NCBI RefSeq assembly: GCF_003429665.1
Contig: NZ_QUWK01000003.1
Span: 210,195-274,194, forward strand
Reading direction: 5' to 3'
Length of the DNA stretch: 64,000 nucleotides
Origin: Sphaerochaeta halotolerans
Lineage (GTDB): Bacteria; Spirochaetota; Spirochaetia; Sphaerochaetales; Sphaerochaetaceae
In this document: positions 8,906-16,214 of the stretch, piece by piece
Numbering within the stretch: the first letter of the stretch is position 1
Layout: each line of letters begins with the position of its first letter
Translations under genes and position numbers: made by a program
The notes under the pieces: generated by a model
What the model saw: the letters and a program-made list of their open reading frames with translations, nothing else
Databases searched by the model: none
What the model was told of the DNA's origin: nothing

Positions 8906-9439
8906 ATGATCAGCAGAGAGCTATATAAAGAGGCAGTGAAACGGACGCTTTCGTTCTTTGAGAAGGCTGGAATCGTTCTTACCGATGAAGAGAAGGGGAA
9001 CGTTGAGGTCGCTGATTTCGGCCTCAACGACCTTTATAACACGGGTCTTGAGTTGGTCACCTACCTCAATACTGACCGCGTGTGTGCGAAGGAGCTGGTA
9101 CTGTTTCCCCACCAGAGGTGCCCTGAACATCGCCATCCGGCATTTGGGTCATACATTGGCAAGGAAGAGACCTTTCGTTGCCGGTGGGGGGAAGTTTACC
9201 TGTATGTGGACGGAAAACCCACAGAGAACCGTAATGCCAAGGAAAAGGAAGGTGTTTATACTGTCTTCCATGAGATTGTACTCCGCCCCGGTGAGCAATA
9301 TACCCTGAGCCCCAATACCAAACATTGGTTCGAGGCAGGGAGTGAAGGGGCTGTGGTCTCTGAGTTCTCCACCCCCAGTTTTGATGAGAAGGATATCTTC
9401 ACCGACCCTGCTATAGAGCGGGCACCCCGGGTAGAGTAG
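8906..9439 (+). CDS. D-lyxose isomerase-like cupin
   Basis: A 177-residue single-cupin protein resembling the D-lyxose ketol-isomerase (YdaE-like) family. Metal ligands are visible in the cupin: the His pair and Glu in PEHRHPAFGSYIGKEETFRC, and the later His in SPNTKHWFEAG. The family interconverts ketoses and aldoses such as D-lyxose/D-xylulose or D-mannose/D-fructose; the actual sugar is unknown. It starts with a good GGGAGG ribosome site just after the GH4 gene, so it likely processes the sugar released by that enzyme. It is the last gene of the carbohydrate locus. Confidence 0.85.
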   Translation: MISRELYKEAVKRTLSFFEKAGIVLTDEEKGNVEVADFGLNDLYNTGLELVTYLNTDRVCAKELVLFPHQRCPEHRHPAFGSYIGKEETFRCRWGEVYLYVDGKPTENRNAKEKEGVYTVFHEIVLRPGEQYTLSPNTKHWFEAGSEGAVVSEFSTPSFDEKDIFTDPAIERAPRVE

Positions 9440-9584
9440 GTTGAAGGGGGTTCCCTATTCTGAACTGTAAAGCAAAGCAAACATCATGGTAGAAGCAACT
9501 GCAATAAAACAAAAATTTGCCAGTGTTGATTTTTGCCACCATATATGCGCCCATGTTCCTTCTCCAGCACCCTAAGGGTGAAAT

Positions 9585-9642
9585 ATAACCACCTTAATTA
9601 CCAGAAAAACTTTCGTTCTTACCAATAATATTCGGTGGTTAT
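9585..9642. repeat. Inverted repeat bounding 58 bp
   Basis: Perfect 9-bp arms ATAACCACC (9585-9593) and GGTGGTTAT (9634-9642) enclose 40 AT-rich bases, with partial further pairing inside. It could be a hairpin, a protein site or a scar of an element; nothing decides between these. Confidence 0.4.
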
Positions 9643-9802
9643 TACAATAGGAGAATATACTTATCTACCGTTTCTGGGTTGCCATAGGGCTATTCTGATC
9701 TGGGTTGGTGTTTTTTGCTGATTTTTTCTGTTTCAGCTTTGCACTCCTCGATTACTTTTCCTATCATGAACCGCTACAGGTAGTTAAGTGAGTAATCATG
9801 GT

Positions 9803-9829
9803 AGCAGACTGGGCTAAGCCCGGTCTGCT
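9803..9829. terminator. Strong hairpin downstream of BenE-like gene
   Basis: A 12-bp stem AGCAGACTGGGC / GCCCGGTCTGCT (one G-T pair) with a three-base loop, 45 bp past the end of the symporter gene on the minus strand. There is no T-tract, so it may act as an mRNA 3' end stabiliser or a weak terminator. Confidence 0.4.
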
Positions 9830-9873
9830 CAACTCATTGTCACCCCGACCATCACGTTCTCTTCCCATATAGC

Positions 9874-11109
9874 CTAATTTGCCTCACGAATGGTCTTAAG
9901 ATACTCTTTTCTTTCAAGAAGTATACAGATGAGCGTTCCACCCAAAATTGCCCAGAGAGTAGATCCAATATTGAATATTTTTATCTGGCTCATAGTGATA
10001 AGCAAGGAGAACAATGCGCCCATCTTCAGGTTAGAGCTGAATGCCTTCGAGAAATTGTTGGCTATTACAGTTAGCATGGCAATACCTGCAAGGACATCTA
10101 TGAACGGCGTAGGAACTGCCCGCGTAAATGATATAGCCAGCGGCGCAATGGCGGCTACAACCAACATTAAGATACCTGCAAGTACGGCAGCAGAATACCT
10201 TTCTTCTTCTTGTCCTACATCTGGACTCGCCATCATCGCAATCGTTGGGCCACCAACCACGGTATTGTGGCCTCCAAAAAACGCGTTTACAATGGTCCCT
10301 ATTCCGCTGAGTACAACAAAGGCGTTGATAGGAGGATTGTAACCTAGAGTCTTTAATATTCCAATCGCTTGGATATTGCCGAATCCCACCGATAGCAGCG
10401 CGAGTGGAATAGTCAACTCGATAATGGCAGCTATGTTAAACGTCGGCGCAATAAATGTTAGTGACGAAAATTGGAAGTTAATGTCGCTTATGTTTACTTT
10501 TCCAACAAGCAGTGTGATAACAAAACCAAGTATCATTGCGCTCAGGATGGGTGGAAATCTACGCGAAACCGCAGGAAAAAGACTAAAAATAATGAAGACG
10601 AGGAATGTACCTCCAGCCACAACAGGTTCAACTTCTATTGCTTTTATAATCGCAATCCCAAAAGTTACAAGGGCTCCCGCAATCATTCCCTGGATAACAG
10701 GTATCGGAATGTATCGCAGAAAGGCTTTGAATAGACCTGTTACACCTAGCAACAGGACCAAAAGACCGGACAAAACAATTGCACCCAGGATGTCACTAAA
10801 AGCGTATCTCTGCAAGGCACCGGCGATAATCGCCATAGCTGGTATCGAGAATGCGAATTGTATTGGCTGTCTGTAGTACAAGGAAAAAATAATCGTTAGA
10901 ACCCCGCCAACGGCAAAAATAATTGTCAACCACGAAATCGCCACATTATTGGCGAGGTTAGCATCGTTCATAAGCTTCAGAAGCAGGAAAACAGGACCCA
11001 TTCCGAACAATGTAACGGCGATGGACACACCTATACCTGCAGGTGTCAGACTTTTCCTGAAATCCTTTGCAGATTTCCCTATCGATGCCCCTTTCTCCAT
11101 ATTAAGCAT
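9874..11109 (-). CDS. BenE-type benzoate/H+ symporter
   Basis: A 411-residue membrane protein with about 12 hydrophobic segments, matching the BenE family (benzoate/proton symporters, related to NCS2 permeases). Supporting stretches are YRQPIQFAFSIPAM near residue 80, YIPIPVIQGMIAGALVTFGI, and the NAFFGGHNTVVGGPTIAMMA loop in the middle of the protein. The start is ATG 11109 with GGAGGCAACA immediately before it. It lies downstream of a NahE/PhdJ-like aldolase gene, separated by 75 bp containing a strong hairpin, so the two probably form an operon for an aromatic acid. Substrate is inferred, not shown. Confidence 0.85.
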   Translation of the reverse strand: MLNMEKGASIGKSAKDFRKSLTPAGIGVSIAVTLFGMGPVFLLLKLMNDANLANNVAISWLTIIFAVGGVLTIIFSLYYRQPIQFAFSIPAMAIIAGALQRYAFSDILGAIVLSGLLVLLLGVTGLFKAFLRYIPIPVIQGMIAGALVTFGIAIIKAIEVEPVVAGGTFLVFIIFSLFPAVSRRFPPILSAMILGFVITLLVGKVNISDINFQFSSLTFIAPTFNIAAIIELTIPLALLSVGFGNIQAIGILKTLGYNPPINAFVVLSGIGTIVNAFFGGHNTVVGGPTIAMMASPDVGQEEERYSAAVLAGILMLVVAAIAPLAISFTRAVPTPFIDVLAGIAMLTVIANNFSKAFSSNLKMGALFSLLITMSQIKIFNIGSTLWAILGGTLICILLERKEYLKTIREAN

Positions 11110-11133
11110 TGTTGCCTCCTATTATAGTGTATG

Positions 11134-11162
11134 CCGTCGCGTTTTTGATTAAAACGCGACGG
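11134..11162 (-). other. Perfect 12-bp hairpin between aldolase and symporter genes
   Basis: Arms CCGTCGCGTTTT (11134-11145) and AAAACGCGACGG (11151-11162) with a five-base loop. No T-run follows in the direction of transcription. It likely attenuates or stabilises the message between the two genes, giving more aldolase than symporter. Confidence 0.6.
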
Positions 11163-11184
11163 TATCTTGTCAACTCACCGATCA

Positions 11185-12159
11185 TCAGTTACTCGCATAT
11201 TTCTCTTGAAGTGCTGCGTACTTCTGCCCAGTTGTAACCGCACCTTTGGTGATTTCCTCTGGTACCCGATTATAGGGAGGCCTGCAGGGTCCTGCCTTGA
11301 CTAAACCCGCTGCGTTGAAACGAGCCTTCTCAATCTGAACGTTGTAAATAGAGAATTCGTGAAAACTGCCTCGCGGGAAAAGTGTTTTATATGCATCTCG
11401 GAGTTCAAGCGTTATGGTTCTTGCAAGCGTGTCGTCCCCTGTTTCAATAGCATGCTTTAGAGCAAGGAGCGGTGCCATGCCACAATTGCCACTTCCGGTC
11501 CATGTTGCTTTAGCCTTTTCCGGTGCCCATTTCCATGCGAAATACCAGTCGCTATCCAATGGCATAATCACAATATTGTCACCGGCCGCTGCTACATCTG
11601 CGAGATATTGAGGGCCCACAGATATGTATTTTGATGCGACTATATTGGGAATTTTTGCCAACCTTCCATATGTCTTGGGTGTCAGCTTGCCCTTGAATGC
11701 CTCAGGGTTGTCGTACACGATAATGGGTGCATCGGGAAGAGCCTCCGCTATATCGCTGTAGTAACCTACAATTGCATCTTCATCCATTTCCTGCCACATG
11801 GGTCGTCCAAGAAATAGACCGGTTGCTCCCATGTCCATCATTTCTCTGGAACGACTGATTGTGTCCCTTGTGTTGAGAGTTGTTGCGCCCGAGAATACGG
11901 GTACCCTTCCATTAGCCGTGGTGATTACCGTTTGGTTAAATTTTCTCCATTCAGATTCGGTTAGGGAGGCACACTCTCCGAAAGTACCATTAGTCAAGAT
12001 TGCATCCACATGGTTGTCAATGAGCATATTGACTATTCTTGCAGACTCCTCATAATCCACCGAATCGACGCAATCCCATCGCGTCGCATCCGCGGTGGCT
12101 GGCGTGGGCATGATATTGAAAATTCCACGGACATCTTTTGCTTTGAACTTTAGACTCAT
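11185..12159 (-). CDS. DapA-superfamily hydratase-aldolase (NahE/PhdJ-like)
   Basis: A 324-residue class I aldolase of the dihydrodipicolinate synthase superfamily. It most resembles trans-o-hydroxybenzylidenepyruvate hydratase-aldolases (NahE, DoxI, PhdJ), which cleave aromatic side-chain pyruvates to an aldehyde and pyruvate. Matching features are IMPTPATADATRWDCVDSVD near the N-terminus, LTNGTFGECASLTESEW, the Schiff-base Lys in IVASKYISVGP, and the near-diagnostic C-terminal run LVKAGPCRPPYNRVPEE. A GGAGG site precedes ATG 12159. It is transcribed from a promoter overlapped by a perfect palindrome, with the BenE-like symporter downstream and a GntR gene upstream. No ring-oxidising enzymes are nearby, so it may act on a plant-derived or partly degraded aromatic. 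Confidence 0.88.
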   Translation of the reverse strand: MSLKFKAKDVRGIFNIMPTPATADATRWDCVDSVDYEESARIVNMLIDNHVDAILTNGTFGECASLTESEWRKFNQTVITTANGRVPVFSGATTLNTRDTISRSREMMDMGATGLFLGRPMWQEMDEDAIVGYYSDIAEALPDAPIIVYDNPEAFKGKLTPKTYGRLAKIPNIVASKYISVGPQYLADVAAAGDNIVIMPLDSDWYFAWKWAPEKAKATWTGSGNCGMAPLLALKHAIETGDDTLARTITLELRDAYKTLFPRGSFHEFSIYNVQIEKARFNAAGLVKAGPCRPPYNRVPEEITKGAVTTGQKYAALQEKYASN

Positions 12160-12188
12160 AAAAAACCTCCTACACAGTTTGATATAGA

Positions 12189-12218
12189 AATGCTAGCATG
12201 CTAGCATTCTAATGTCAA
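12189..12218 (-). promoter_or_regulatory. Aldolase-operon promoter with 20-bp palindromic operator
   Basis: On the minus strand, TTGACA (12218-12213), a 17-bp spacer and TAGCAT (12195-12190) form a plausible sigma-70 promoter. A perfect 20-bp palindrome (AATGCTAGCA and its complement, 12189-12208) covers the -10 and spacer, placed as for a repressor site. The neighbouring FCD-GntR protein is the natural candidate to bind it. Confidence 0.65.
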
Positions 12219-12786
12219 ATTATTTTTGGTGTTATTTGTTCTTAGGGTCTCCTGTGAAGCAGAGCTCATGCACGAGCTCTGCTTGGAGTACCATCCTTGG
12301 GGTCATTCCCTTGCAGATAGGAGTTCTGCCAAGAAGTCGCAGGCCTAAAAGATATGTACGGTTTCTTTGCTATACTCGTTATAGTGCGTGTGGGACAGCT
12401 CTCTCCTCAAAACCTTCATGGTGGATCTTCTTCAAGGATATACACTGACGGGCTATATTTTTCCGTGAACTATCATCGATAATCCGTACGCTGTTATCTA
12501 TACTGAAGCCCGAGTGTCACCAAAAGAGCAAATGCTCAATAAGGGACTTTGTTTCGTTGAAGAATCATACCACAGTGGACCTGACGTACCGGGTCATTTT
12601 CTACGGTATGAGGATGATATGTCTTATAAGAAAGAGCACGAGAAGACCCCCGACTCCAGGCGGGAGAGTTGCCACGGGTACTGAATTCTCCAGCACAGTC
12701 AAGCCACCTGTTGGTTTAAAGATTGCATATTGCTTGTCTATGACCCTATCTTCTGGCCACAGAAAATTATCTTTCCGGATTGCTTT
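12219..12786. other. Gene-free spacer between aldolase promoter and GntR gene
   Basis: No frame here resembles a known protein. An 11-bp perfect stem, AAGCAGAGCTC (12257-12267) with GAGCTCTGCTT (12274-12284), lies near the left end. Short frames in several phases suggest old remnants, but none could be identified. Confidence 0.5.
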
Positions 12787-13428
12787 TTATAGTGTTTTGC
12801 AGAAATCGTCGGTGCACTCCCGTAAATGGGCTTCCACAAGCGTGCGGGCCAAAACCCCGTTCTTTTTCTCGATGGCATTGAGAATTTTTTCATGTTGCTT
12901 AATTGAAACGTCATGCCTCTCCAGGAGAAATTCGACGCTCGCTGCTTGGTAGCTTACGTTTTCCCAGAACTGTTTGTCGAGGGAGATGAGCCGTTCCATT
13001 CTTGAAAGACCGGTAATCTCCAAATGGAAAAGCCGATTACATTTCGCGTATTCGATGAGGTCGTTCTTTTCCGCGGCTGCGATACTGTCGGCATAAATTT
13101 TTTTTAGTTTTTGAATATCCTCTTCAGTACATTCTTTAGCAGCTATCTCCGCTGCAAGGCCTTCTAAAACCGCCCGTATAAGGAAGGTTTCCTGCACTTC
13201 GGCAGGGTCTGGGTACCGTATCATACAGCCAACCTGGGGAATGATTTCGATGAACCCTTCATGTTCGAGTTGCTTGAGTGCTGCAGTCACGGGCGTTCTG
13301 CTCAAATTGAGTGTTTCCGATATTTTATACGACGAAAAGACTTCCTGAGGTCTTGCTGATCCGCTCAGTAACCACTCTTTAATCTGGTTGTATGCTATTT
13401 CGCTTCTCTTTGTCGACGGTATTCCCAA
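12787..13428 (-). CDS. GntR-family regulator, FCD (FadR-type) domain
   Basis: A 213-residue transcription factor. The winged helix at residues 10-75 contains [20 protein letters not shown] and [20 protein letters not shown], the GntR recognition pattern. The FCD ligand domain follows with metal/ligand residues in [11 protein letters not shown] and ending [13 protein letters not shown]. The start is a TTG at 13428: an in-frame TAA lies just upstream and GGAAG sits seven bases before it. FCD regulators sense small organic acids and usually repress adjacent catabolic genes. Here the aldolase/symporter operon with its palindromic operator lies 0.6 kb downstream on the same strand. Confidence 0.88.
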   Translation of the reverse strand: MGIPSTKRSEIAYNQIKEWLLSGSARPQEVFSSYKISETLNLSRTPVTAALKQLEHEGFIEIIPQVGCMIRYPDPAEVQETFLIRAVLEGLAAEIAAKECTEEDIQKLKKIYADSIAAAEKNDLIEYAKCNRLFHLEITGLSRMERLISLDKQFWENVSYQAASVEFLLERHDVSIKQHEKILNAIEKKNGVLARTLVEAHLRECTDDFCKTL

Positions 13429-13615
13429 AACATTACTTCCTATTTCACTCGTATTGCCATAATACCTAAAAATTGTGGTTCGGTCAAACTATCATGATGC
13501 ACGTCCAGGGCAAAGCATGGCAAAAGCACCTACCATTCAAGGTTGTAGGTTTGATTTGCCTCAATTATAAATAGGATATGTAATTTTTTTGCTGTCCGCA
13601 ACCACGGAGGCTAGA

Positions 13616-14229
13616 ATGCTTAGGCAGTGTGCTATAGATAATTTTAAGCTTTTCTTCAGCAAAGAATAAAGATTTCTTGCCTTGTAGGAACCAATGGGGC
13701 AGGTAAGTCCACCATACTCCAAGCGATGGATTTTGTGCATCATCTCGCATTAGGTGATATTGAAGTATGGCTTAAGACAAGAGGATGGAAGCTAAACGAG
13801 TTGACAAGTAGATTGTCTAAGAAAAAAATGTTGCTTTTGACCTGATGATATCTGCAGGCACTTCTTCCTATCAGTGGAAAGGGGTATTCAATCCAATGGT
13901 CTCTAGATGTACAGTTGAGTCAATAGTTGTTGGGTCGGATACTGTAATGCAGTTGTCAGATGGCATTCTTAGGTATAGAAGAGGTCATGATAGAATTACT
14001 GCTAGTGCAAAAGACTACAACTATACTGGCTCTATTCTCTCCTTCTTGATCAATGATCCAGAGACCATGCCCGAGGTAACCGCAATTAAAACTTTTGTGG
14101 AAGGATTGAAGTCTTTAGAGTTGTTAAATCCTCAAATTATCAGGTCTCGATCTCGGGAGGCTGAAGATGTAGGTTCGGGTGGGGAGCGACTTGCTGGATA
14201 TTTATCCCACCTTCCGAAAGACCAATTTG
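13616..14229 (+). pseudogene. AAA-family ATPase pseudogene, interrupted by repeat
   Basis: Remains of an SMC/RecF-like AAA ATPase. From ATG 13616 (GGAGG at 13606) it reads MLRQCAIDNFKLFFSKE, then needs a frame change near 13668 to continue into the Walker A motif LVGTNGAGKSTILQAMDF. A second frame change falls in a seven-A run at 13822-13828, after which FDLMISAGTSSYQWKGVF, a long middle region and the ABC-type signature-like EDVGSGGERLAGYLSHLP follow. The sequence then runs into the 156-bp repeat at 14230, and Walker B and the C-terminal part are not found downstream. An intact relative would be about 370-420 residues. Two frameshifts plus truncation make it non-functional unless they are sequencing errors. 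Confidence 0.8.
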
Positions 14230-14385
14230 ATTCCCCAACGGAGCGAGAGGAAAGGAATCAGCATGATGGTTCCTCTCCCGAGCGAGTGCCGGGAAAGCAA
14301 GGTAAGATACCCCGTCCCTTGGGGCGGAAAAGGAGGCAACGCCTCCTGAGTCCAGGGCTTGCCCTGGAGTATTGATACCTTTCAT
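14230..14385. repeat. 156-bp structured dispersed repeat, copy 1
   Basis: Copy 1 of a 156-bp element that recurs at 20225-20380 in the same orientation, with about six mismatches and no length change. It begins ATTCCCCAACGGAGCGAG and ends TATTGATACCTTTCAT. It can fold into consecutive hairpins, including AGGAGGC/GCCTCCT and CCAGGGC/GCCCTGG, both perfectly paired in this copy. It lies at the point where the AAA ATPase pseudogene is interrupted, suggesting it inserted there. No transposase is encoded, so it resembles a MITE or REP-like element. Confidence 0.8.
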
Positions 14386-14732
14386 CGGCAAGGAGAGTCC
14401 CATGATAATTTTGAATACACTGTACGAGGAAGACACTCTGAACAGTCGTACAAGAAGCAATTGCAGGGACGGCTTGGGGAAACAAGTCAATCCTCTTTAA
14501 TTGAACGGGTACTCGATGGGACGCTGAATCATAGTCGAATTACTTATCAAAGTTTTCTGCAGTTTAAAAATCGACTTTCCCAAGTTCTGGACTTTGTTTT
14601 CGAATAAATGAAGATGGATAGCTTGCTAAAAAAAAGCTATCAGGTAAAATAAGAAAGACTTGACAGGTATGCTAGCCATATATATCATACTAAAACTATA
14701 GAATTAGTAGTAGATTAGAAAAGGGGGTTCTT
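14386..14732. other. Spacer between repeat and symporter gene
   Basis: No recognised gene. A short plus-strand frame from inside the repeat to 14607 has no recognisable similarity and may be the debris of the interrupted ATPase locus. A small stem GATAGCTT/AAGCTATC spans 14617-14641, followed by the symporter promoter. Confidence 0.5.
14660..14688 (+). promoter_or_regulatory. Sigma-70-like promoter of symporter gene
   Basis: TTGACA at 14660-14665, a 17-bp spacer and TATCAT at 14683-14688, about 45 bp before the ATG at 14733. The -35 matches the consensus and the spacing is ideal. Confidence 0.65.
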
Positions 14733-16082
14733 ATGGGAATGGTACTTTGGTTGTTGATATTCGTCGCTTTGCTTGCTGCATTGGTGGCAATGAAGAGGGT
14801 CTGGCATCTCTCCTTCTCAATTAGGGTGTCGGTCTCATTACTCCTAGGAGCTGCTCTGGGGTTATCCTTATTCTTTTTTGTAGAAGAATCAATTTCATCC
14901 CAGGTAAGAAGATGGGTGGCTTTGGTTGGCAATGGGTATGTTGATTTGCTTCGTATGCTCATCATTCCCTTGGTCCCAACGAGCATCATTGCTGGTTTGA
15001 TGCGGCTTGGGAATACTCATGAGCTTAGGAGAATGGGAGTAAGAACCATCTCCCTTTTCTTATTCACTGCTACCATTGCCGGTACCATTGGTCTCCTGGT
15101 GGGGAGTCTGTTTGCAGTTGGACAGGGGATGGTGGTAGGTGACCTTGCTGAGCGTACTCCTAATACTCTTGGCAATATCTTTGCACAGTTCAGGGCTTTT
15201 ATTCCGTCCAACCCCGTCCAATCCGCTGCTGAAATGCAGATGATACCTCTGGTCGTATTTTCCGTCTTCATTGGTGTTGCTGCAATTGCAGTGAAGACAA
15301 AGAAGCCAGATGCAATCAAGCCTCTCGAGCAGTTGTTGGAGAGCTTTCTTCAGGTAGTGATTGAGTTGACCAAGATTGTGCTTCGCTTGACTCCCTATGG
15401 AGTACTAGCGCTTACCACCTACTGGCTGTCGAGCACAGGACTGGCGGCGTTGGGCCAGCTAGGTTTGTTTGTGCTGGCAGTGATATTCGCCTGCTTGCTG
15501 CAGATTAGTCTGGTGTATGGCGGGTTGCTTGCTTTCTTAGTAAAAATCAATCCAATACGGTTTTTCAAGGCAGCAAGTCCAGCAATGTTGCTAGCATTCT
15601 CCAGTCGTTCGAGCCTGGGTTCCTTGACAATGACCATCAATACAATGACAGATAGGCTGAAAGTGAATTCCAGAGTGGCAAACTTTGTAGGACCGCTTGG
15701 TGCAGTAATGAACATGGATGCATGCGGAGGTATTTTCCCTGCAATGGTAGCGGTGTTTGCCGCTAATGCCTTTGGGATTGAACTTGCTCTCTCCCAGTAC
15801 ATTCTCATCGTGGTAGTTTCTATTTTTGCAAGTTTGGGAAGTGCTGCTGTCCCGATGGGTGCAACCGCCTTCACCATTATCACGCTTACGACTGTGGGGC
15901 TTCCGGTTGAAGCAGTCGGGATGGTTGCTGGTGTCGATTTCTTGGTGGATATGTTCAGGACCATGACAAATGTTACCGGTGATCTGACGACATCTGTTGT
16001 TGTTGCAAATGCGCTTGGTGAGTTTGACCGGGATGCATTCAATTCACAGGATCTCAAGGTCGCAACTGCTCAGGCGACATAA
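14733..16082 (+). CDS. Dicarboxylate/amino acid:cation symporter (TcyP/GltP-like)
   Basis: A 449-residue membrane transporter of the DAACS family. The family's re-entrant loop serine-rich motif appears as AFSSRSSLGSLTMTINTM, and the cation/substrate helix as GPLGAVMNMDACGGIFPAM with a second hairpin near ASLGSAAVPMGATAF. FRTMTNVTGDLTTSVVVA gives the last conserved block. The long N-terminal region and the MNMDACGG variant resemble TcyP-type cystine carriers more than GltP, but the substrate cannot be set from sequence alone. A GGGGG ribosome site and a good promoter precede it. It stands alone, upstream of the EAL gene. Confidence 0.88.
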   Translation: MGMVLWLLIFVALLAALVAMKRVWHLSFSIRVSVSLLLGAALGLSLFFFVEESISSQVRRWVALVGNGYVDLLRMLIIPLVPTSIIAGLMRLGNTHELRRMGVRTISLFLFTATIAGTIGLLVGSLFAVGQGMVVGDLAERTPNTLGNIFAQFRAFIPSNPVQSAAEMQMIPLVVFSVFIGVAAIAVKTKKPDAIKPLEQLLESFLQVVIELTKIVLRLTPYGVLALTTYWLSSTGLAALGQLGLFVLAVIFACLLQISLVYGGLLAFLVKINPIRFFKAASPAMLLAFSSRSSLGSLTMTINTMTDRLKVNSRVANFVGPLGAVMNMDACGGIFPAMVAVFAANAFGIELALSQYILIVVVSIFASLGSAAVPMGATAFTIITLTTVGLPVEAVGMVAGVDFLVDMFRTMTNVTGDLTTSVVVANALGEFDRDAFNSQDLKVATAQAT

Positions 16083-16214
16083 AGAGAGATAATAATAGCG
16101 GAATCGTCGGAATTTGTTTTGTTTTTCACATTGTGTGGACTCCTATGCTCCTGTATACTAACTCGAAAATAGTGGAATGATTGCATTATTATTTATTTTG
16201 TATGCGGGAGCGTA

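Larger units (their letters stand above)
9440..9873. other. Gene-free spacer with inverted repeats
   Basis: No convincing coding frame on either strand. It is more AT-rich than the genes on the left and contains two inverted repeats listed separately (9585-9642 and 9803-9829). It separates the carbohydrate locus from the benzoate-type module and may be its left boundary. Confidence 0.6.

Noticed and set aside
12219..12786. Transposase-like fragments suspected between the aldolase and GntR genes
   Set aside because: No frame showed a DDE or HTH transposase motif, and no terminal repeats with target duplications were seen.
13845..14375. Apparent 176-residue intact gene ending inside the repeat
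   Set aside because: Its upstream part continues a broken AAA ATPase in another frame and its C-terminal 50 residues are translated repeat DNA, so it is not an independent gene.
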